NCBI GenBank assembly: GCA_032173965.1
Contig: CM063287.1
Location: forward strand, 6,639,859 to 6,703,858
Direction: 5' to 3'
DNA length: 64,000 nt
Source: Sitta carolinensis
Lineage: Eukaryota; Chordata; Aves; Passeriformes; Sittidae
Shown here one piece after another: positions 9,481-21,300 of the stretch. How positions within the stretch are numbered: position 1 is the first letter of the stretch; the number at the start of each line of letters is the position of its first letter. The notes beneath the pieces were generated by a model. It was not told the origin of the DNA, did no database searches, and worked only from the letters and a program-made list of their open reading frames with translations. The position numbers and the translations under genes are program-made.

Positions 9481-12400
9481 AGTGATTTCATTTCTCAAAG
9501 CAGCTGCTGTTCCTGGTTTGTTGTCACTTTCGTGGCTCTGTGGGGAAGGCTTGACTCCTTTCTTTTATGTCGTCATTTGGTATGTCTGCACATTTTCTGT
9601 GACAGCATCTTACGCTGGTTTTCTTTAGTGTGTCCATAGCTTCTTACAACAACTCTGTTGGTCAGCTTTAACCATCTGTGTTCAATGTGTGGAGTACTTG
9701 CTTGCTTGGGCTTTTTTCATTAGTATTAAATAATCACATCAGTCCAAGCAGACTTTATTAGCTCTGGTGTCAATTCATGTTTTCAGAAACTAGAGGCCCA
9801 GATGTCTGAAATGAGCAGCTTGCTGAAATTCTTGGCCAGAGCTATATAAAAACAATAAAATATGACTGGTATCCTCTACTCTGCCTGCAGATGCTCAAGG
9901 CTTCATCCTTGTGCATGTGTGATAAGGAAGAGCTGAGACAGGACAGATCCTGTGGCTCTGGGGCCTCCCTGCTGTGTTTTCTTCTCTTTGGGTCCCCTGT
10001 GTCGGGTGCAGGTGTTGTGCTGTGTTTGCAGCAGTTTTGTGAGGGGGAGGAGAACACGTCTGGAGCGTGAGGCTGAACACGCAGCCCCCTCTGCTCTGTT
10101 CACCTAGGATGCAACAAGGAACTCATGGAATGCTCAGGTGTTCACTGTGTGACTCAGGAGGCTTCAGGAGATCTGCCCTGCACCCATTCCTGACTGCGTC
10201 CCTGTGCTGCTGTACAGGGATGAGGTACAGTGGTTTTCCAGGCCATAGTTTCAAGTTGTGTTTTCTGCCAGTCGAAGTGCTGTCTTAAGGCATCCAACTG
10301 CATCACTGTGGGTGCATTGCTAAAAATGCACTCACAGAACCTCTGAAAATGCTTTCTTCTTTTATTTTATCCAAGATCAGCTGGATGTTTCTGTGGTGGG
10401 AGCTCAGGTGTAACTGCTGGCACAACATGTGCTGCATGGCTGGGAAGGAGCTCGGGACAATTCCTGTGCAAGCTGCCTTTGCAGCCGTGGCCCTGTGCAG
10501 AGTGACTGCAGCAAATGCTCTTCTCCTCTGCCTTTGGCCCCAACCTTACTCTTACCTGGTCACAGTTAAACTTGCAAACTCAATTTCACTTAATTCAAAT
10601 AAATGTCTTTTCCTCCCTTGTTTCTCTCATTGCAGGCTGCAAAATTATCTGCCTAACCTTTTCCCTCCTTTCCCATGTCACACACAGCTTGTGTTGAAAA
10701 GTAAACATGTTTTCAGTGATTAACAGCATAGACTAGATGCAGCTGAGTAACAAGATGAATACCTACACCCCTGTTTTGTAGATGGCCTGTGCTCTGACCA
10801 ACTCTATATTTACAGATTGTATCTAAACAGTTTTTGTGGTTACAACTTTAAATTTTGATATATGACATGCACATCAGGTTGGATTAGGTCACGCTGTCTT
10901 CCATTGGAATCAAATTAGTTTGCTATTTAATTAAAATGTCCCTGGGTTGGAGTGGCTGTGTCCCTGCTTTGCATTACTTTGGGGACCATCCTCCCAAATT
11001 AGGATAACTGAAATCATCTGGCATGTCTTTCTCAGATTCTGTGAATTACAGCAAATACTTTGCATGAGGTTGCACAAGATATCAGAAAAATGTTTAATTA
11101 AATAACATTTGCTTCAAGTGAAACAGAGTCAAGTGGAGGTGCTGTGAAGAAGTAGGGAACAAAAAAATATATTTGTGAGACTAGGTTTGACAATCTGGTG
11201 CCTCCCTGGTGTATCCATGAGATGAAACAATTAAGAAGTCACTCTTCTGGGTGTATGAATTTTAGCTACCAAAAAGATTACTGGGAGAGAGCAACAGGAA
11301 GAAGAAATTCCCACTGAGTAGACCATTACCTTGTTGCTTCTGAAACAGGAGACCTGAATTTTCATATGACAGACTGAATAACTCCAAATAGGGTTTTATT
11401 ATATCTGAAACTGGGAAGCTGATGGAGGTGCTGCTGCCATCTCAATTTCTCTGTGGGGAAGGTTGCATTTTAAGGGTCTTTTTTTGAGTTTTCTCTGATT
11501 TTGATCAAGAAGTAATATCACAAGACTGCATAAAGTAGAACTTATTGGACATAATAGGAGCAACTCTTTTGAAATGAACCAGTAAGGAGTGGTTCTATGC
11601 CATTGGAGAAATACAGAAGAAAAACTGCCTCTGCCTGGCTTTTACATGGGCTAGGGCAGTGTCTGTGGTGCAAGAGGATGCTGAAGCCTCTACTTACTGT
11701 ACTCCTCCTTTTTCTTTTGTTTCCTTTTTATCCCCACCTCAGGTGCTGTGCAAGCTAGAGGCGGAGAGGAGGCAAGGACTAATCCTGTCTTCTTTACAGC
11801 TCTTCAAAGAGGAAATTTTGTGCTGAAACGGTATTATTTATGAAAAATGGGAGCATATGGTGCCAGAGATAATTGCTTCGGCAAGAGATTAATACACCAT
11901 GAGCTGTCTGGAGCTGAAGCTGGAAGCTGAGTATCCCTTCAGCCGTGGGAAGCTGTCAGAAACCAGCAGCAGTTTGTGGATGGAGACTCATGGGAGGTCC
12001 GTCTTCCTGGGAAGATGATTTGGGATGCAGAAAAAAAGTTGCCTGATACTTGCAACTTTTGCTGAAACTAATCCAACATTTCAAATTCCCTTTGAAAATG
12101 AGCAGACAGGGAACAAACCATGATTGCAAAAATTTTGTATCCATTGTGTTTTTCTTTCATCTTTTTTTTCTTTGAGAAATAAACCTGGAATCAGTCAATT
12201 TCATGATATAGACTGAAATATAATAGAAATACAGACTTAAAATAATTTGTAGGGCCTGAAAAAGCACTCTACTTGCTTCATTGCAATAGTTTTCAGCTTG
12301 TGGCTACTTTTGCTGATGTTCTGCTCTTTAGCAACAACGGCACGATAGCACCTTTAGATAATGAAGCAATACTGCATTTTGAATGCTGACTTGTTTTCCC

Positions 12401-12663
12401 TGGAACAGCATCAAGAAAATGAAGAGGTTTAAGTGCCAGGTGGAGATTAGAGGAAGAAAATGAAATTCAAAACAGGAAACAGAGAGAGGCAGGCTCCAAA
12501 ACAACCTTCATGACATTTCACTCCAAGAGAGGAATATTGACAGTTGCCTGCCAGTCACTTTCAGTTCCACAAAACTGCCAAGGAATTGTGCAGCTTTCTG
12601 CAGGCTTTTCAAAGGCCTTTAAAAGAAAGATGATGCTAAAATGTATAAAGGGCTGGGAAGACC

Positions 12664-12687
12664 AAAAAAAAAAAAAAAAAAAAAAAA
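12664..12687. repeat. Poly(A) homopolymer, 24 bases
   Basis: This is an uninterrupted A24. There is no recognisable retroposed gene upstream. It is probably a simple repeat and prone to length errors. Confidence 0.9.
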
Positions 12688-14569
12688 GCCATCAAAGCAG
12701 TCTGAGCATTTGCCTCCCACTGTTTCATTGGGCAGTTCTCCACATGCCTGTAATTCAGCTGCCTGGAAACAGGCTGAGCTGAGCCACCTCAGGACACCAA
12801 CACATCCCTTGCCAGAGATGGGCTCAGATAGAGAGAAGCAGCTCCAAGTCTGCCAGGTGCTGTGTCTACAGTAGGAAGGAGCCTTGCCGTGACTCAGGGG
12901 ATCTCTGCTCAGGCACAGCTCTGGACTCGTGTGTGCCTGGCTGCTGGAGAAGGGGCAGCTCCCGTGTGCCTGTCTGCCACTGGCTCTGCAGACATACCCC
13001 TCTCTGTCCTCTGTCTGCTTCCAGAGAAGACCACCTGAGCAACTGCAATCAGAAATCAAGCTAGAGGGGATGCTGCTGGGCTGACAAGGGCTTGCCTGGC
13101 AGGAGGTGTTGTGGCCTGTGTGCTTTTCCCATAGGCACAGCGAAAAGCAATGCAAGTAGCAGCAGAGGAGAGCTGCTTTCTTGTCAGGACAGCAACTCTT
13201 CCTTGCTGATAATTTAACTTGGCAAATAGGCATGGTTGGCAATCAGACTGTTATGTTGAAGGGTATGTGGCAACCAGTCCTTATGTCTGTGCTATGACTT
13301 TAACCAGCTAAAATATAGGAAAACTTATATTGATACTGTAGTAATCAAGAGAGATGCCTCATTTCTTGCCAATGATTATCTAATATGAGACGCATTTTTC
13401 CATGTCTACTTGTGTCTTGGTTGTTAGCTCTTATTTCTACTTTTTTCCTATTGCTTGAGAAGCCCTATAGTTTATCTGTCAGGTCCATATACTATAAAAT
13501 GTGCACATTTTCAGAATTTACTTACTTTACTGTTTAGAGTTTCTCATGATGAATTGGGATAAAATATACGAATGCTGTTTGTGACATGAAAACCTGCTTT
13601 GCAAGCCAGTAATACAGGTTTATCTGGTGGAATCTCAACTGTGTGTATCAGCCCTGGCTGTTTTTTGTGATAATTCAGGGATTCATTTATGGGCTTAGCT
13701 CCCAAGGGTTCTCAAGGCTGATGTGGTGCAACTGATGTATCATAGTATGACAGTGCCTTTAAAAAGCCTGCAGCTGGCATCAGCAGAGCTGCTTGTCCTG
13801 GTGTTTTCCTCTAATCCAGAGCCACCAGAGCGTCTCCAGCTGGATGTGGGCCACGGCAGGACTGCCCTCCTCACATCCCACTGCAGGTCATGCGCTCCCT
13901 GCTCAGCTCTTGCCCTCCAGCAAGGGCTTTCTTTCCTCCTTGGCTGGATGCTTGGAGACTCCTGAGGCTGAGACAGATCACCAAGTTAGCAGAACAGGCT
14001 GCTTGCAGCTTTGAAGGAAAACTTCAATGAACTATGAAGCCTCAGTCAATTATTTTTCTTGCTGCTATTGTTTTTTACTGCTGCTGACAGCGAATTTACC
14101 TCTGCCCTCTCTCACAGGGATCCTGCTGTTCCTCATGTTGCTGTAAAACCCTGGTTTTCTAAGAAATAAAACTAAACTTTTCTGTTTTCCTTTCGTGTTT
14201 ATCCTTTCTCTGTCTTTTGGAAACATCAGCAACCCTCACAAGTAGCCCATTCAGCAGCTGGAGGCCACGGCCCCAGTGGAGAGAGTACAAAGGCAGCCCC
14301 TGGTGCTCGTCCAGCCCCACACATACCCAGGCTGGGGCACTGCCTTTCCTCACAAGCCTTCCCCTGGGCGGCAGGGTGCTGGGAGACCAAAGGCTTTGGT
14401 TTTAATTTGGACGTGGCCCTTGATGTCAGGGTGGCTTCTCAAGGCAGCACCAATCCTTTTCATACATCTGAAATCCTGCAGGAGCTGACTTTGATCCAGG
14501 GGTTGTGAAGGGTTTCAGCTACACAGTATGAGCAGTTATATGTTTAATTTGTGCTGCCTGCAGCCTCCT

Positions 14570-14795
14570 GCTCTTTGTACAACTGCGATGCGAGGAGAAA
14601 TCCCTCCGCCCCTTGCTGTTTGGTGGAAGGGGCAGCCGTGCCCGGGGCTCGGGGCTCCGCGCCTTGCCTGCAGCGGGGTCTGCAGCATCTCCTCTCCGGC
14701 AAGCCTCGTGTGCCCTCTAGCTGCTGCGGCTCCCGGGAACGGGCGTGCCTGCATCTTCCCCGAGCCTTGCTGGAGTCCAGGCAGGACTAGAAAGC
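14570..14795 (+). promoter_or_regulatory. CpG-rich patch, candidate 5' region of the RhoGAP gene
   Basis: By eye there are about 16 CpG in roughly 220 bp, with blocks such as GCCCGGGGCTCGGGGCTCCG, set in AT-rich surroundings. It lies 3.3 kb before the first recognised RhoGAP exon and on the side where a promoter would be expected. No TATA box, ATG-plus-donor exon or splice signal is convincing. The promoter role is inference. Confidence 0.35.
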
Positions 14796-17432
14796 AAATT
14801 CTTCAATAATTGAAGTCAGAGGAGCAGTCGAGACCAAGAGGTTGATTGCAATGGCTGCCACCTTGTTTGTCCTGAGTCAATAGATAAAATTTGTGTTTGT
14901 TGCTCAGGTGGAGAATTTGTTGCTTTGAGAGGTATTTGCCTGCAGTTTACATGTTCAGCTGAAGCAGGGGAGAGTGACACATCAGCAGGATGATTCCTGT
15001 GGCATCTAGTAAGATGGCAGATGAAAATGTGCTGTGGGGCACAGAGCAAAGAGTTAGAGATTGAAAACTTTGTTTTAATTTTGTAGTTTTTGCACAGGCC
15101 TTTTTGTGAAGTGTTTCTCTGCAGAGTGCAGATTGCTGCAGGCTCACAGGCATGGTTTGCTAAGGTGCCTGACCGCGTGGTGATTTTGTCTGTCCCAAAG
15201 GGACCCAGCAAGGGAGGGGAGCTGCTGGTGCTCCAGCTGCCTTGCAAACACAGCGATAAAGGGTGTGAGGACAGCGGGGTGGGGAAGCACTGCTCATGGT
15301 GCCTGGAGAGCAGAGGATTTGGATGCAGCAGGGAGAGGAGGTCACACCAAAATGCCCCCTGTACCCTTTCAGCCACAAGCACAGAACACCACGCTGCTGT
15401 GGGAGGGCACTCACACTGCTAATATGGGAGCACCAATGCACTTTCTTCTCACTTTTACAAGCCATGGGGGTACAGCACCACCAGCCCCAGGACCTCCTGT
15501 GGGCCCAGCAGCTTGAACAGGCTGAGCAGCCTCAGCCATGGTGGTGGGCACAGGGAGAGCTTGTCTGTAGAGACAGGCCAGGCTGAGCCTGTGGGGTGGT
15601 GAGGAGGATGCAGGTTTTTCTGGGGCCAGCTCCTTAGGTAGAGGAAGAAAGCCCTAAACTGCAACATATTCAGACTTCATGAGATCTTGTCGAGTGTAAG
15701 TGGGTGAAAATTCTGCACTAGTTTTTAAGTGGTATTCCTTCTGCTAAAGAAAAGGGAGCCGTGTCTGCTGTCTGCGCTGCACCAGTGTAGTGTTGGAGTA
15801 ACTCCTGCTTTTCTTGTGCACCACCAAGGGGGTCTGGCTCAGCCTCTAACTTTTTCTGCCTTGTGTGTTCTGCTTTTATTTCATGTGTACCTACTAAGTT
15901 TGTGTTAAAAATCTCCCCCAGTTAGATTTTACTGCAACATTACTTCTTTATGACTTATTTCCAGGACAGGCTTGATATCTGAAACAATTATAAGGGGTGT
16001 AGGGCTTAATTGCAACTTCTTATTTTGAAAACTGGATGGGTCCTTGCCCATGGGCTGGCCAAAATGATTGTGTACGTGTTATATAAACAAGTAACTATAA
16101 TCTGTACATGGAGGGCCACCTCATAGTATTTTCCTTACTGCTGTGACAGGCAGGAGGGATATTTGCAGGAATATCTGCAAACCTGCACTGGAAAAACCCA
16201 GTCAGGGGCAAATATCAGGCCAAGGATCAGCATGGCTTGGGTAGCTGTGGCATTGTGTGTGGTAGGTGCTATGGAAACATCTCCTGGTGGTAACACAGCC
16301 CTCAGCTTGTGCAAGGTGCCTCCAGAGGGAAGTGCTGGCTGCAAGGAATCCACTTTTACTAGGAGTTAATTTCTACCTTCCACCAGCTCTGGAGGGAAAC
16401 CGCTGATTAAGATGATGCCTAGCAATTATACTATGATAAGTTAATTGCAGGGAACAGCCCAATGGCTGCAGTTAGCTTTTGGCCAGGCTGCACAGCTTTG
16501 TGGAGGGGAAGAAAGGTGATCGTGTCTTGTGAGCAGCTGAAATACTGGCACTCTGCTGCAGTCTAACATGGGAGCAGGCGCCTCCCTTTCCATTTGCGTA
16601 AGTGAACTTAAATCTGGCTTTTTGGTCCTTTCTCACCCCCTTCCTCCCTTCTGAGAAGGCTGACGGTCTGCTGCATCTGAAAAGGGAAAAGGGAGGGGTT
16701 TAGAGTAATGATGCAGAAATATTATAGAGGCTTTTTGTAGCACCTCGCAGCTTCTATACAAAAATGCTCTAAAATATGTTTGGCACATGCTGATTATTTG
16801 TTCTCGTTAGATAACTATTCATGCTGTAAGACTAACACCATAGTCTGAGCTTTCCTATGTACTGAAAGAGCAAAATGGGCTGGGGTGTTTCGAGCGCTGT
16901 GTGTGCTTTTGCCATGGCAGCAGGGCTGGCCTGGAGCTCCAGCTCACGGCTTTGCTGCAGGCGTGCGTGAAAAACAGCTTCACTATGGCAGCTCAGCTTC
17001 AAACCCATAGGAAAATCTTTCCCTTTTCCTTCTGAAAACATAGCAATAAGAACATTTAAGAAAAGGCTGGCTTCACAATGCGTTGAGATAATGTTAGCAA
17101 AAAAACATTTTTGAAATTCCCCTTTAGATGCTGTTTAAATAGTCCTAGTGCAGAAGTGGTAAATCCAGGTGTTCCTGGATTGGACCCCTGCTCTCACTGC
17201 CTGGTAGGAACAAAAAGCAAAAGCAGCAACCAGTGAGGGCAATGGCACCTGCGTGTGGGGCAAGCAAGGGGCTTAGGGGAGCGGGCAGGTCAGCCAGGGC
17301 TCCTTTCGCAGTGCCAGGCAGAATTTCCCCTTTCCTTAAATACTCCTGAGGGATATTATTCTTAAATATATATATAGAAATATATATATATATTTAATGT
17401 CTCTAAGCATATATGGAGCTCTGTATTTTTAG
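14796..17432. other. Noncoding stretch between two GC-rich patches
   Basis: This is mixed-composition sequence with moderately GC-rich parts (15160-15620). It contains no recognised exon or repeat family apart from a short AT repeat at 17366-17394. Overlapping reading frames on both strands between 15160 and 15590 look like composition effects. Confidence 0.5.
17366..17394. repeat. AT dinucleotide-type simple repeat
   Basis: Short TA runs are interrupted by AGAAA. This is low complexity only. Confidence 0.8.
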
Positions 17433-17592
17433 GCCCCCCCAGGCAGCCCTGAGGGGTGCAGAGCCGGCGTGCACACCCCGGGGCAGCCCCTGCCCTCACA
17501 GAGCCCCGGGGCCCTCAGGCCGGCTCCCTCCACAGCCCACGCTCTGCTGGCATGGAGAAGCAGCTCCCTGCCTCAGACTGGAGGAACAGTGC
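17433..17592. other. GC-rich patch upstream of the first RhoGAP exon
   Basis: This is a C/G-rich block with a few CpG and repeated CCCGGGG or GCCGGC words, 540 bp before the exon at 18127. It could belong to a 5' exon or promoter of the RhoGAP gene. I see no start codon followed by a usable donor in the right phase. Confidence 0.3.
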
Positions 17593-18126
17593 AAGCTGTA
17601 TGTGATTTCTTAGGCTTTTGCACCAGTTGTTGGGGTAAGAAATTTGGAACAACTGGGTGAGCAGAAAGGAGCCCCTTCCGAGGCTGTGCTGTGGCTGCCG
17701 CTTAAATTCCACTTCTGGTTCTTCATGAACCTTGCATTTTTTATCCTCGGGAATTAGGCAGAAATTCACAAATTTCATGGAGTTGGAAGGCTGTGCACCA
17801 GCACGGGGTCAGTTTTTTTCCTGACCTGTGGGTCTCTTTTCGAGGGGCAGTGACCCCTCTCTGTCCTGAGCAGTGCACCTGCCTCAGCACAAGGCCCCAT
17901 TTTCCCTGACTGTAGGGGTGAGGGGGCTCTACTGGAGTCTACCCCACCACAGGTCTTGTCTCAGCTCTACAGAAGAATATGAATATTTTAAGAATATACA
18001 GCAAAAATAAAACCTATACTAAGATGCTACAAAGAAGACAATAATTTTATTAAAGCTGTAGATCTTTGGAAGCTAAAATAATAAAAGGCAGTCACTGTTT
18101 GCAACTTGTCTGTTTTTATTCCTCAG

Positions 18127-18301
18127 AAATCATTGTCTTCTGTACAAGTTAGGCACACAACAAATAAAGTTTCACCAGATCTACAGTTCAGTGGAGAAAG
18201 GAGCACGTTTGGTGTTCCTCTGGAAACCCTTGTACAGGATGCAAAGCAATGTGGGGTTCCTTCTATTGTGACACAGATGGTGGAGTACCTGGAGGTATTT
18301 G
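18127..18301 (+). CDS. FAM13C: RhoGAP gene exon 1 of 4 seen (domain start)
   Basis: The acceptor is TTTTTATTCCTCAG (AG at 18125-18126) and the donor is GTAAGT at 18302. The exon starts on a codon boundary with KSLSSVQVRHTTNKVSP and runs into STFGVPLETLVQ and CGVPSIVTQMVEYLEVF. It ends with one base of a Gly codon. The F-G-V-P-L opening and the VP-I-V-x-x-x-V-x-Y-L helix are standard for the RhoGAP fold. Confidence 0.88.
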
Positions 18302-21300
18302 GTAAGTTCATATTTTTCCTGCTCCGCTACTGGAAACTGATATTCTTTTTTAAAGCTGTACTTTTCCATTGTAAATGCTGAAAAATCCTTATTTACAATT
18401 ATTGTGTTTTCTTCAAGGAGCTCTTGCATTTTGGAGTCCAGTTCTCATCACAAAGATGTGTTAAAGCAACCACTGCTTACTGTTTTGTATTTCTTACACA
18501 GGTCTGGAGCGTGTCGGTATATTTCGAATTGGTGGCTCAGCAAATAAAATCAAGGAACTGAGGCAGAAATACAATCAAGGGGAAAAAGTAGACCTTTTTA
18601 ACGATGGAGATGTTGATTCTGTGGCCAGTCTCCTGAAGCTCTTTCTGAAAGAACTACCAGTGGCTCTTTTTCCAGACAGTATTTGTTCTGGCTTGCTAAA
18701 AACTTTCCAAGGTACAGAACGGGCACCTTTCAAGCTTCTGTCCTTTCTCTGACAGTGACAGATAATGTGTTCATTGCACTTTGTAAAAACAAGGTTTTGT
18801 GTTTCCTTAACCTGAGACTGATGCTTAATTGCTTTGGAGGGACCAGGCATCTATGAACTTGACTACAGTAGTTTTAAAATTCATTAAGTCTTTTGGATTC
18901 CTTTCCATCTTGTGGCAATGAATCCTGCAATCCAATCCTGTATTCCTTGAGAAAGCTCCTCTTCTGCATGCTTTCTTTTTTAAATTGTATACCATGCTAG
19001 TTACTGAGATAATATTTTTAATTTTACTGCAATCACCACCATAATGCTGCTTGTGCCTTTATATAGCCACTGCCTCACTTCTCTCTTTCCCAAGCTGAAG
19101 CCTCTTTTTTATTTAACCTTCCCTGGTAAAGGAGGTTTTTCCGCACATCACTGTTCTTATTTAGAACTGTATTTTTAGTTAGCATTAATTTACCAGTCCT
19201 CTAATAATCTTCTTGGAGAGCAGTGTGTGGAGCAGCATGCAGAGAAGAGGGGCAGCCCCAGCAGCCCACTGCCTGGCTCCCCTTTCACACCTGGAGTGGC
19301 TGAGCTCTGTTCTCACTCTGCCCGGTGACTTTCACTGGTAACTAATTCAGGTGTTTGCATACAAATGAGTGGGTTTTGTGAGTTATTTTGCAGGCTGCTT
19401 TTGTTCAAAGTGTCCGTGTAGGAGCTTACAAAGAAAGAGGAAGAAAGCAGTTTCATGAACTGTGAAAGTCTATGCAGAAAGACCGATGGGGCTTTTTTAA
19501 GAACCTAGTTTTTTCTACCCTGAACAGTCTTGCTGCTATTTTTTTTAATTATTTTTTTTTTCCTCTCTGTCCCCATTTTCCATTTCTCTCATTAATCAGT
19601 TGAGCACCATGAGCCTTGGCCTGCACAGAATGTTTTTTAGGGCTAAAATTACCCTCAAGGGCATGATTTGCTTATAAAAAATGTCAAAGCTACACAGATG
19701 TGTCCTGGTGATCCATGGCAAATTTGAGCATCAGCTGCAAGTTATTGAGTCATCTCAATTCTAGTAACCAGGAAACTTTATCCTACTGATATGGAACTGC
19801 TGGTCAAATGGAGTTGTTTGTGAACCCATTTTCTGCCTTGTTGCCCTTCTTTAAAGAGTGAGAACCAAGAAAATGCTAAGTATCCCCAATTTAGAATTTT
19901 AAGCATCTCTTGTGTAACTACAGTTGCATATTTATAGAGCAAAGATGTTTTGAGTCTGAGAGCTACCAATTAGTCAGGAAATGAAGATGATGTGGGACTG
20001 AAAGGGTACAATTTCTCATTCCTCTTATGAGAATCGTACAGCACGTATAAAATCTCTTGGGAGAATCAAGGCTGACAACCTTGTACCACTTTTCAAGGCA
20101 GCTTTGAGGATTCAGGTACAAGACTCCTGCCTTCAGTTTCATTAGGAAAACAGCAAGTCCTGGATGATTCTGCCATAAGAGGAAAAATATCCAAAACAGT
20201 GAGTTTAAAACTCAGTATATGGAAAATCCATGGTTCTTATATATTCCTAAGTGAAAAACATGTCAAAATTTAGTGTACAAAATCCTTGTTTAGGACATAA
20301 TTGTTCTTTATTTTGTTCTAATATATTTTAAAACCTTCCTTCCTTCTTATATCTAATGTCTATGATGAAACTGGTATAAGGAATATCTAAGATTGTGTTT
20401 GTTTGGTTTTTTCCCTTAGAGCGCAAAATCAACACAACAGAATGCATAGAGAACCTGAGACAATTGCTCAGCTACCTGCCTAAAGCCCATCAAAACCTTC
20501 TTCAGTTTCTGTCTGCTTTCCTATTAAAGGTAGCAACCTACAGTGCAGTGAATTTCATGACTCTGGAAAACCTGGCCATCGTGTTTGGACCTGCTCTGTT
20601 CAAGTGAGTCCTCTCTATTCAGCTGCCTCAAACTGCACAACAAGATTACACCTCACAGGGAGGCTTTCTGTTGTAACTGTGTCTGATAGACAGTGGGGCA
20701 TTTTGTAAGTTCAGTGTTTATATGGTATATTATGGGCAGGTGTGACAGGTTCTGAGCTGACAGCTTTTACTCTTTTGGGCACAGACTAGACAGTGCAAGC
20801 CTCAAGTAAGAAACCATGTGAACAGATATGAGGGATAGAAAGCTGTTCAATGAAAATTACTCCTCTTTTCTTAGCCAAGATAAGTGCTGGCTATGGAGGG
20901 TACTCAGTTGTTGGATTTGATTCTGAAAAGCTCACCCTCACTTTGATCTTGTGACAACATTTGATATCAGAGAAATGAATCCCTGTTATCAAGAAAGAGA
21001 AGCAACTCATTCTGCCCTTGCCACCAAAATTCACGTTGACATCCAAGCTGAGCCAGCTGAGGGGTGGGACAACATGTCATGCAAGTCCAGATAATGGAGG
21101 ATTTTCCCTTTCATTGTGGGTGCTAGAGGTTGTTAAAATATTTATACCTGTTACACCTTGTAAATCTTTGTTTTAGTGGATCACAGTCATGCCAGCTTAA
21201 TATGAACTATAAGCCAGTGACACTTTACAAAATACATATATTAGCAGTAAATATCTTCTATGCAGTAAAAAAGCACCTTGTTATTCAGTTGTTTTTTTGG

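Larger units (their letters stand above)
6506..14569. other. Intergenic region between SLC16A9 and the RhoGAP gene
   Basis: No exon with homology I recognise occurs here. It holds a T-rich patch near 7605, an octamer-type motif (ATGCAAAT, 8010-8017) beside AATTA, an unassigned 76-codon ORF (8047-8277), a CR1 scrap (9422-9480) and an A24 homopolymer (12664-12687). The 5'UTR or first coding exon of the downstream RhoGAP gene could be hidden in it. Confidence 0.6.

Noticed and set aside
14536..15586. Several overlapping frames on both strands
   Set aside because: Composition-driven, mutually overlapping, and without domain wording or splice context.
6506..18126. Myoregulin (MRLN) micropeptide gene as a neighbour
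   Set aside because: In mammals it lies on the other (5') side of SLC16A9, and nothing like it is seen here.
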